A stretch of DNA of 64,000 nucleotides, taken from Harmonia axyridis. Its lineage: Eukaryota > Arthropoda > Insecta > Coleoptera > Coccinellidae. The notes beneath the pieces were generated by a model. That model had not been told where the DNA came from. It did no database searches and saw only the letters and a program-made list of their open reading frames with translations. The position numbers and the translations under genes are program-made. The stretch's first letter is position 1; each line of letters opens with the position of its first letter. Below, in pieces: positions 42,201-54,200 of the stretch. The DNA lies in assembly GCF_914767665.1 (NCBI RefSeq), contig NC_059503.1, positions 5,952,001-6,016,000 on the forward strand, read 5' to 3'.

Positions 42201-45200
42201 TAGGCGGTCACCAAACGTGTCTTTCAATAAATCGATTGTGGCACGAGCTGTGTGACATGTTGCGCCGTCTTTTTGGAACCACAGCTCCTGGACATCATGG
42301 TTGTTCAATTCAGGAATGAAAAAGTTAGTAATCATGGCTCTATACCGATCACCATTGACTGTTACGTTCTGGCCATCATCGTTTTTGAAGAAGCACAGAC
42401 CAATAATTCCACCAGCCCATAGACGCGCACCAAACAGTCAATTTTTCTGGATGTAACTGTGTTTCGACATACACTTGAGGATTAGCTTCACTCCAAATGC
42501 GGCAGTTTTGTTTGTTGACGTAGCCATTCAACCAGAAGTGCGCTTCATCGCTAATGGACGTAGTGCGCGATACGTATTCCGCACAGAACCATTATTTTCG
42601 AAATAAAATTGCACTATTTGCAAGCGTTGTTCAGGCGTGACTCTATTCATGATGAATTGCCAAACCGAACTGAGAATAAATCACTTGACAGCTGTTAAAT
42701 CGGTTGCCATCGTGAACAGTAATGCCAACTTAAAGTTTTATACCTCGAAAAAAATACCCTATATTATATATGTGCGCTCTATTTAGAAGTTTCTTCTCTT
42801 TATTCTCTTGAGCTTACATACATACACCTATCTACCTGCTCGATAGAGAGTTCCTCACTCAATGGTATAAATAACCTCAATACTCAATCTGATTTTGATC
42901 CATCTATGCAGCAAATGACTAGAAGACGGGTTCAGGTCCAAAGACTATTTTTTCATTGCCTTCAATACGTATGGTAACATTCACGTATGTCAATGGAAAA
43001 ATATAAAAATGCCACAAAAATAATGGATATGCACGGTTGCCAACACAAGTGAATCAAATATACCACCCAATCATTTCTCATCCACCTTGGTACCCTTGGT
43101 AGTTATAGATTGTGTCGTTCATACAACCATATTCAAGGTTACCCCATCGGATCCTTGTTAGAGCCGCCGTCGAGCGAACGACCAGATGGCGCTGTAGCAC
43201 ATTGCACCACCACGCTCGGTACCAGTAACCCCCGCCTTAAAATCCTCATTTAAATTCTATTTTGCCGTTAGAATTATTTGCTCACGACGACCCTTGCTTT
43301 TGTTGGATCCATAATTGCATGATTATAGATGGGACGGTCCCCGGAATATCCCCAATCCTCATGCCCATGCCCCACCCCTGTTGAACAGGCCTGCGAGGCC
43401 CTCGAAGAGGAAGTGGTCCAGCCTCCGCCAGCGGCCACAAGAAGGAAATCCTCCAGCTGGCGCACGTTCAATTTCAAACGGCAATTGTCCAGAGTCGACG
43501 TGATGATGAAGAAGAACAATTCGCTGAAAGAGAAGCGAAACTCTGTGTTTCACTGCGACGTATATCCGAACCACCACGAGGAGGTGAAACTGTCCCCTGA
43601 TTCAGACGAGAACACTCTAGTGGATAGCCAGGGCACTATAACTGTGCCTAGGAACACAGACGACAGTTTCGAGTACCTATCGGACTCACAGATGTCGCCA
43701 GTGGATGGAGACGCTTTAGTCGGGTCTCCTGAAGATGATAACAAAAAGGTCGGACAGAGACCGGACAACTTAGACTTGGAGGAAGACGATGTCCCGGTCA
43801 GACCACCCAGGGGACAGAAGAAAAGAACGGATTGTGGCGACCAGAGACTTTTATCTGTGCCCAACGTTAAGCTCCAACGGGCCGACGTAGCCGTTAGAGA
43901 CCTGAGGGACAAGGATGATGTGCTTGTCAGCCCGCAACCCACCTTTACTGGAAACCTGATGAGACGTTTCAGTAAGTTTCAACTCTGTACTAGTCCCGAC
44001 CTAAGAGTCCTGTCCCGATTTTATTCTTACAGTTTTCTTTTATTATAAATCGAATTTTATACTCTAGATGCCTGCGTAATTGGATGGTTGAGTTATTTGA
44101 ACTAAAAACATAGTGGTAGGTTATTTGAGAGTAGTTCTTTTTTACGGAATGGCAGTATATACGACCGTTGGAGGTAGATTATTGAGAAGGAGATATTTGA
44201 ACACCTTATTATTGATGCGCAAATCAGTTACCTTTGGTGTGTTCGCTTGTTCGCTAAGTTGCTTTGTTGTTTCTTTGTTCTCTAGCCACCAATAACAGTT
44301 GTTACCATCACCTCAAGCTTCACCTTATCATTTAACATTGTATTATTGACGGATTTTTCATTGGGTGCTTTATTTGTTGTTTTTTGATATTTGATGATGT
44401 TCTTTTCTACGTGTTTAACATTTACGACCCGTTCGTATACAGGGCGGTTCACTGAAACATTCACATGAAGATCAAGGGTCGATTTATTCGCCTGTCTATC
44501 TAATAATAATAAAATCATAGACGTCAATTTGGAGCAATAAGTTGAGGCTGATCAAGCAGAGGAAGTTACACTTTATATTTAAAAAGCACGTATTAGTTAA
44601 AGTTTTTTTGAAACTAGGCATTACACCTTAATCTTTCATGAATTAATTTCTGATGGACCGCTCTGTATAGATGTATATATGAGATCTTTTTGCTATTAAA
44701 AAGGAACATAGTCCACCTATACCAGAAAATGCATATAAGAAAATTTACTAGTTTCGAAAATTACAATGCATCCATCCTTAAATAACCTACTTATGACTTT
44801 GCGGAGCTGTAAATATCCTATGCTTGAGTTTAAATACCACACAGATCTATTTTAGAACCGAAAAATCATTCTCTTTTTTTCATTCAACTGAAACAACACT
44901 GTCTCATCTTGCTTGATGAAAAATGATCAGTAATCGATAAGTCTGCCATTTCAAATTTTCTTATCATCGATTCGTCCTAAATGTGTATGAAATGTAAGAT
45001 CGGTTACCAAATCAAAGATTTTTTTATGATATATACTGATTGGATCTAGATTTAACATCATCGAATCTCATTTTATGAATCTACCGACTATAGAGCTCTG
45101 TGGATCTACATGTCTATCAGTTCAATTGACCTACCGTCTCTGTCAAGTAATTGACCTACTGATTAGTTGATCTACCAGCAAGATTAACGTGCTTAGTCCT

Positions 45201-48200
45201 CACCTTGAAACCGTGTTCTACCTCATTCAGATTCAGATAGGTTGGATGCACTGTATCTTTTCTGAGTATATACGCTTAAATTGTTGCTCTGAACTTTCAG
45301 CAGGCACTGGTTAGTATGAGACTGTGTTCAAAATGGCTTTGGTATATGTTAACAGACGAGGAAGGCAGCTGTCTCATACCTCTGTTGAGTAAACTATTGG
45401 GTAGGACCTTTAGTCTAGAATAGATCGGGGAGGTTGGGTGTCACATCTGCCGATCGTAAAAACTATCCATCATCGAAAAGGTACATAAAAAATATATTGT
45501 TTATCAACGAACAGTATCACTCACATTAGGATAGAATTGTTGAAGAACTTTTACTCCGGAATTCTTTATTGTTCAAATAGTACTCAGTTTCCCTAACTAG
45601 GTTAGGGACAAGGGAAAACATGAACTAGGAGAAAAACCCAGCTTAGGGAAAACATATATGGGGAACATAGTTTTGGGGAAAACCAGGCAAGAAGAAAATT
45701 TTATTGGGGATAAAACTGGGTTGGGGGAACATAATGAAAATAAAAGTGAAAAAAAAAACCAAAGAGGGAAAAAAATTCGAATGGAGATTTGGCGAGACCA
45801 ATTTTTATGGTGCGTTCTATCTAAGAGGATTGCGGTGTTTCATCCCAAGACCAATGATGGAGTCTGGAGTATAGCAACTCAGTGGCTCCTGCCATATACA
45901 TCTCTCATATTTCCCATAGAGCCACCGCCAAGGAAAAATAACGGAGCTGCGAGAAAACTCTGGAGGAAAATATAACACATAAGCACAACCATTTCACAAC
46001 GTTATATTAACGTACCTGTGCCCATTGAGAGGAAGAAGATCGTAAAAACTCAAAAACCGAGTTATTCCTGATACTCTCACGAGATTAATGTAGGGTATTC
46101 TAGCTTTAAACTATTTGATTCTAATGTGAGTTTACCTGAATAGTACCTGAAGACCTTTTCCAAAATCAACTCTATCGGCCATGAAACACATAACCTCCGT
46201 AAGATTGTGGTGACTTCTTTTCGGTGCAGCGTTCATTTTCGTTCTATGGTTCGAGATGCATTCATTCGAACAGGTGAAGTCAAAAAAGTCACTGCAACTT
46301 TTAGTCCCCCCTTTAGAGCTTGCCCATATGGTGATAGTGTTATGTGCCGCTGCTTGTACTCGTCTAGAATCACCCATTTGTTCATCCATAACACAAAAAT
46401 TCATCAGATTTGTTGGTCTTAGGGCGACATCACTCTATATGGAGGTCATCTGAGAGATGTCCAACTGGGTATCTTTGAAATGGTTATGTCACTTTACTCA
46501 CATTGAACCTCACACCACAATCTGTGATTATATTCTTGTTCAACTTCTTTAAAATCCTCGTTATTCGTTAGAGAAGAAAGTACATAAAAAATATGCTGTA
46601 AATATCTATGATAATATGCATAAGAAAAAGAGCTTTACTTTTTTGGTTGCGTGATAACAATTCTTTCTACCTTATACTTGAAACTAATAGCATTTCCTGT
46701 AAGTACTTCCACTAAATATTCTTGAAGAGATACTACTGAAAATATTCGGATGGGCTGCTTTATGTGAACCACCCTATAAACATATCTAATTGAAAATATG
46801 TAATTCTTTTCATATAACTGGATAAAATGATTTAATAATTCTGTGATATAGAAAAAAATGATAAACCATTATGTATATAGCATATGCATGTGGCATAGAA
46901 AGTTATTAAAATGAACCTCAAATTTCCAAAAAAAATATTAAGGTTTAGGTCTACTGCGTTATAGTAACTTACTTAGGTCACTTATAAAATTGAAATTTTT
47001 CAAGATATTCACCATATTTTTTAACGACATGGTTATTATCATTGTTTATTTATCAATGACTTACAACAGCCATACCAACTTACCTAGTAATGTTTACAAT
47101 ACCAGCCATAAAATATATAAAGTTTTCCAATTGAAATAATACAATTTAAAATGTATATAACGACAATAATGTGTATTATTTTTGACGTTTCTTATGTCAA
47201 TCGTGTTCACTAGGTTATGTTGTTAAAAATTCATGGACGACATTATTTAGTTAATCAATGTTATCCATAAATTCTTCTTGAATTTCTTTCAGTAGGTACT
47301 TACAAGTAGGCAAGCAATTTTTAAAAGTTGTTATCATTTCATGATTAAATGAGATAATCTACTGAATATAGTTGACATAAGAAATAGAAAAAGGTAAAAA
47401 TCGTGGAATCAAATTCAAGAAAATTTATTTTTTGAAATACAGGTTTGACAACAGTGAAGGCAATATGAACGTACTACACCTAAAGTTCTATTCGTATTTT
47501 GTTTCCATTTCAATATTCTGAACGACGAAAACGAACGGTGTCCTTGAAATTCACTGTCCAGTTCAATCCAAAATGTTCCTTGCGAAACACCTTGTATACA
47601 AGGTGATTCACCGGGATGGCCTATTATTAGACGTTTATGGAAAACTAACCATAATGCTGTGCTGAAAATTTGCATATAGGGGTTTGAGACAATGATCTTT
47701 CTCCCTAAAATATTTTCAGATCTCTACAACTTCCGGTTATACCGGAAACAGACTACTACCTCCTTATTTCAAATGACACACCCAGTATATTATTGCATCC
47801 TTAGATAGCATATTTTATGACAATTTTTGGCAATATGCCATACCTTGGGTAAAAACTCAACGGTTTATGAGTTAATGGGATTCTTATGGAAAAAATTTCC
47901 GCATCGCCACCATTTCTTTATTAAGAATTCCATTAACTCATGAATCGTTTAGTTTTTACCCAAGGTATGGCATATTGCCAAAAATTGTCATAAAAAAAGC
48001 TATCTAAGGATGCAATAATATACTGGGTGTGTCATTAGAAATAAGGAGGTAGTAGTCTGTTTCCGGTATAACCGGAAGTTGTAGATCTGAAAATATTTTA
48101 GGGAGAAAGATCATTGTCTCAAACCCCTATATGCAAATTTTCAGCACAGCATTATGGTTAGTTTTCCATAAACGTCTAATATAATAGGCCATCCCGGTGA

Positions 48201-51200
48201 ATCACCTTGTATACAAGGTGTTTCGCAAGGAACATTTGGATTGAACTGGACAGTGAATTTCAAGGACACCGGGTAAAAACTAAACGGTTCATGAATTAAT
48301 GGAATTCTTAATAAAAAAATGGTGGCGATGCGGAAATTTTTTCCATAAGAATCCCATTAACTCATGAACCGTTGAGTTTTCACCCAAGGTATGGATATTG
48401 GCAAAATTAAAGAAGCTATCTAATGATGCAATAATATACTGGGTGTGCCGTTTGCAATGAGGAAGTAGTACTCTGTTTCCGGTATAACCGGAAGTTGTAG
48501 AGATCTGAAAATAGTTTAGGGAGAAAGATCATTGCCTCAAACGCTGATATGCAAATTTTTAGCTCAAAATACCGTGAGCATCGTTGGTCCTTCGAGCCGG
48601 ATAACAGTAAATTCAGTAGCGCACCCGACATAACCTAACCTAACCCGTAGAACACACACACACTAACCCCTCAGTTGACACTGCGAAATAGCCATTTGAG
48701 CCAAGCGACCTCCCTCAGATGACCTCCTTGGCTGTGTCGCCCATTGCACCGACCACTGTCGTTGTCTGACCCCGTGTCGGAGTAGTGTAAGTACTGGGTT
48801 TCGTGGACAGATGAACGGGATGACCAGCCCGGCCTCAGGCCATCCGAGCGTCAGCGGCGCCAGCAGCAGTGGGGCCAGGGGGCGACCCGACCCACCCCGT
48901 CGTTCTAGATCGCAAGGTACTCGCAAACTTCACAAGTGCCTGTCGACGGCTAGCTACTCGGAGGACTGTGTCAGCCACAACCCAAGCACTGCCCCGGGTA
49001 CACAGCGGCAGCAGCTGATGGTTGCCCGTCAATATTGCAGTTTTGGTAGTACAGTCACCCGAAAATGAATTTTTATTTAGAGCTCCTCGAGTTTTACCCA
49101 TCGCCGGGCGAGCTGCGGGCGACCAAAAATGACCGCAACTGTCAAAATACTTGAAAACTGTCAAAATATCTATCAACTGTCAAATTATATGTCATCTGTC
49201 AATATATCTGTCAACTGTCAAATTATCTGTCAACTGTCAAATTATCTGTCAACTGTCAAATTATCTGTCAACTGTCAAAATATCTGTCAACTCTCAAAAT
49301 AATTGTCAACTGTTGAACTAATTGCTCTGATACGGTCGCCCCACAGTTCGCCTGTTTGGTTGTTCAATCATACACAATCTATATCTCCACTGAGATAACC
49401 GAAAACTACCGAGAATTGAACAAATCTCGGCAGTTTTCGATTTTGATTAAACAGATAATTAGTCTCTTCAATTTTTTCTCTTCATTGTTTTCTTCTGTCT
49501 TCGTTAGATAGTTTCAAACTTCATTGATATTTTTCTCCTTTCATATTATTTAGTTTTTTTTTTTAAGTCTTTCTAGTACAATCGGTGTTATGCATTCTGC
49601 TTCTGAAAATTTGGTGACATTGAATCTCTTGTTTAATACGATTAAAAAAAGTTCTACCGGTATGAGGGATAACCATAGCTAAAATAATTACACCACTCAC
49701 AAATGCAATCGTAAAAATTTAATTTCTCTGTAATAAATCTCCTGGGTAATGCTAATAATGAAGGGATATCCAATAGACATAGACTAAAAAAATGGACTTT
49801 AAATGATTTGATCAAATTTTTCGCGGTAGGTACCACAACATTCATTTCAAAAAAAGAAATTGGAAATGTGCTTACACTAGCACATAATTCGGTTTGTATA
49901 TTGTTGCATAATCCCTCTAGTTTCAGTGAATCTATGACACAATATGAAATAGTCATTTAAAAACAGAATGCATAATCACCTGATATGAAAACTGAAATCA
50001 TTTTTCACAAACTTCTCATAAAATAAAGCTTTCCCTAATTTTTCTTCGGAAGTAGTAAAAACTGTGCATTTTCCTTATAGTGGTAGTGAATTTACTCTTA
50101 CAAGCAATAGCAGTATTATATTTTTCTGAAAGCCGAGTAATGTTGGTCAGTAGTTTTTGATCACACAGTAGTTGTTCGTCACTTCACAGTAGTTTTGAGA
50201 GAGCCCTTTTTGCTTCACTATTCTTCCTTGAAGTTCACACTTGACCGGTTTTCTAATCTTTTTTATATTTTCAGGACTTCGTGTCATAAAATTCTAAATG
50301 AGAAACAAGATGTCTTGGAACAATTCACTGTACTTTGCCATTTCACAAAAATATATCTCAATGAACAATGAAAATTCCCTTCAACAAGTTTTTCATCGCT
50401 TGTACATAACAAAAAAAAATCAATTTCAAAGTTGCTTTCAAGTTGAGAGATTTAAGATGATTTTCTGAGGCTGATCAAAAAATTGAAATTTAGTTTGTCA
50501 GTTTCAGATTAAAATCTCAAATATGAAAAATCAAGAGACTTGTTTCTAGCAAAGTGCATGAATTTTTTGTCTTCTTACTTGTATAGTACCTTCAAAAAAA
50601 ATCCAAAAAATTCTAGTGTATATATTTCCTTTTTTACGAATTCCTACTTTCAAATTTCTTTTCTACATTTTCTTATTCCTCATTAGAAGCATGTCATTCA
50701 GGTGACTTGTACTATCCAAACCTGTATACTTTTTGCCTTATCTAAATGTGATCACTATGTGTACTTAATCTGTGTTCTCAATGTGAGGAAAATCTGTAAA
50801 TTTTCTCGATTGAAAAGTATCAGTACCTTGAACACAGATTTACTACTAAATTGGATAAAAAACTATACTTAAATGTTTCTTAATTTTTCGCTTTTTGTTG
50901 TTTTTCGATGTAACTGTGCGATCTATGCACTAAATGTCTCACACAGTACTCTTATTATCTCGTTTATATCTGTTTTATTTGTGTTTTTACTTTCATTCAA
51001 ACACAGAAAACTTTTTAACTGAAAGCTGCGCATGCTGAGTTGTTGTAACATTATGCAATGAAAATCTCCAATATCTGAAATGAGTCTATTTTTTCTACCC
51101 GATTTATATAAGTCAAAGTTTGAACAAGAACCAATCGATAGTTTCAACTATTTGGAATATTATAATATTAGGTTGTGTGTTTTCTGTTGGAATTTCTTGA

Positions 51201-54200
51201 AATAAATGAATAGTAACCTTTGCATAATGTAGGCAACACTTAAATAAAAAGATGAATTCCAATTCTAAATCCTAATAATAATATAAACTTACCATTATAT
51301 TTTAAGAATTAACTAGCATAGCTTTGATTTTTTCATGAAAGATTATGAACGACTGGTAGCCCTCCTCCTGAAGTGGTGTAAGGGTACAGAACACATCCAA
51401 TATCGTAACTTGAACAAGCTAGTGGGCTTCTAACAGATGTCATCGAGACCTAGGAGAAATGTTTAAGATTTAAAATAAACATTGGCATATTTACGAAGAA
51501 TCCATCTTTTTATTATCTGGCCTGGTTAAATTTATGTTTGCAACAAGAAAAGATTGTATGTGCATGGATATTTTAATAGTTAGGTTATGTAACGAATCAA
51601 AGGTGATGCCACATTCAGTAGCAAGTTACTGCTATTGCTGAAGTAGACCTGTGCATGATATATACACCCCACATCATCTTTATTAACAGAAACCTGTAGG
51701 GCATGATAATTCATTCGGTTAATTTAAGGCCGAACACTTTGATTTTTCATGACATGAAATGGAAATCATTCGAAATTTATCAATTGATTGTTAAATTATC
51801 TGACACCTAATATCGATTACTTCTCATGCCCTGCAAAAGATGTTGATTATTGTTGTTGAATTTTATATCGACATACTTTTTTTTATCTCTTATTGATCTG
51901 TTTTTATAAAATTTGATTAACTGTCGTCTATAACAGTGCTCCGATTTCTTCTAAAGATAAACGTTTTAACAAATTGAAATTCATTACTATCAACAAAATC
52001 ACATTTCAGTTATCTTTTTTTGAATTGATCAAAGAAGTAACATACTCATAGTATTTGAATCACTGAAAATTCATATACAAGTACTCATGTAACTGATTCC
52101 TCTTTTTTTTTCCTCATTTTCTTTCTTAAATGATTACTTTCATTATAATCATTCCAATTATTCACAAAACTAAAAATATTCCCATTTCGAGAATTGTTTT
52201 ACCTATTTTGAATACTTGTAAATGAAGGTAGAGCATATGCTTGAAAGCGCATGTGTAGTGCATTTATAAAACTAGATTTTTAATGGACTGAAAGTCAGAA
52301 ACTAACGGTTTTTTTCGTTTTATGGGTCGCGTAGATAAATTGGACAACTCCTTCTCAAGATCAAGATCAAGTTCCATGAGTTCTCTAGAAAATATTACTT
52401 CAGAAGCTATTCAAGTATTGGCATTCACCGATTCTTTCACCAAAAGATCTGGTAAGATTGATTTTTAATTTTTTTTATCTAATATCAAAAGATTCAACAG
52501 AAACATTGCACATTATTTGTGTCAAAAGGACAACAACAGATGTATTAGATATAATATTCACTTCACAATAGAGAAGATCCTCCAGTATTTGATTTTATTA
52601 TAGAACTATTCCTTCAGAACAATTTTTGTGTTGTTTCTCAAGTATTTTGATGATTTCAGATCCACTGTCTTTGGTACCTTCGTTATGGGTAGGTACCAGT
52701 CTGGGATCGGTCCTTGCCATCACCATTATTCCTCCCGATGCAGACAGTAGATCCTCTCAACCGGTTGTGGTATCTTTGATGGGTACAACGATATTCAGGC
52801 TTAAGGGTGGCATTATAGGTCTGTCTTTTCTGGACTGTAATGGGTCCTTGTTACCCTTTCCATATGAATCGTGGAGAGATGATAATAAGGAAAAAAGAGA
52901 AAGTGAGTTGATTCGTTCGAAACGTTCAAAATTGAGTTTAGAATCGATCACGTCCATTCCATAAGTGTCATCTATGTGAATCTGTTCAGTTTATCGATAG
53001 TTTCGCCTCTATGAAACTTTTGAGTGCTTAGTTCTGTCAGTTCAATTGATTGAAAATTACAGAATCAGATAATCTAAATTGTTAATAATGGCTAGACCGA
53101 ACTAGGGTGCGCCACAACGGTGGAATTAAATTGGTGGATGCGCTTTCAAGTAATTATGAACATTTTTTTATTACAAACATAGATTTTTGTTGAGGTAACG
53201 TCTTTCAGGAACACCAGCTCGTAGTCAAAGTTCATTAAGAATGAGTTTGTCTCACTCTATTTGAGGGGCACAAAATTGAGTTAATCACGTCCAATCCATA
53301 AGTGTAATCTATGCGAAGCTTTTTATTTTATCTATAGTTTCGCCCTCTATGTTCGAGTAGAATTTTTAATGCAGATTTTATTTGATTGAAAATTTGAAGA
53401 ATCCAATAATTTAAATTCCTAATTATGGCTATTCCGGACTAGAATGCGCCACAACGGTTGTATACAATTGGCGGATGCGCTCTTTCAAGAAATGATGGAA
53501 ATTTTTTAATACAAACAACAATGGAAGATTATTATTCTTTAACAATAATCTTACCTTCAACGTTACCTTTAACATCTTTTTAGGAACACCAACTCGTAGT
53601 CAAGGTTCAGTAAGAATGAGTCCAACTTTAAGCGAGAGCAAGGGAGATCCAGTGGGCGATCGTCAATTCGTCATTATCACTAGCGAAAAGCAAGCTAGAG
53701 TCGTAGCATTACCTTCGCAAACTTGTATTTACAGACAACAAATCACTGATGGCGATTTTGTAGTTAAAGCGGAAACTATTACCTTTAAAGGTGAGTGGTT
53801 AAACAGATTTAGGAAAAGAAAAAAAATCCAATATTTATTCATAATTCTCTCTTTCACAGATAGTGTTTGTTTGATATGTTATATTTCAAATGGCCATCTT
53901 GCCACATATAGTTTACCGAGCTTAAGGCCATTGATGGATATTGACTTTTTGCCGTTGTCAGAACTAAGGTAAGTATTGTTTAAGGTCGTTTCTGATACCT
54001 TAACATCACTGTTACACATTCACTGTCGCTGTGCAGCACTATTTTCAGCATTCCTGATCATTCTATTTTGCATGCTCCAATTATCTTCTTCTCCTCTTTC
54101 GATATGATCTTGTATTTAATTTTTTCTTCATATTGCTAGTTTCAGTTCGTTTCAAGAAATATCTAGAAAATTTCATTCAGATTGACATTTTCACAATATG

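Noticed and set aside
43550..43942. 130-codon minus-strand open frame
   Set aside because: Antisense shadow of the long alternative tomosyn exon.
45300..45313. Possible micro-exon between CTTTCAG and GTTAGT
   Set aside because: Only 6-9 bp, phase-compatible by chance, no known counterpart; not supportable without transcripts.
46132..46404. 90-codon open frame with Cys/His residues
   Set aside because: No consistent zinc-finger spacing, no homologous family recognised, intronic position.
48835..49176. 113-codon minus-strand open frame over the short alternative exon
   Set aside because: GC-rich antisense shadow. The plus-strand exon fits tomosyn phase and composition better.
49138..49314. 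Regularly spaced repeats resembling a CRISPR array
   Set aside because: Units are contiguous 19-bp minisatellite repeats without unique spacers, in an animal genome.
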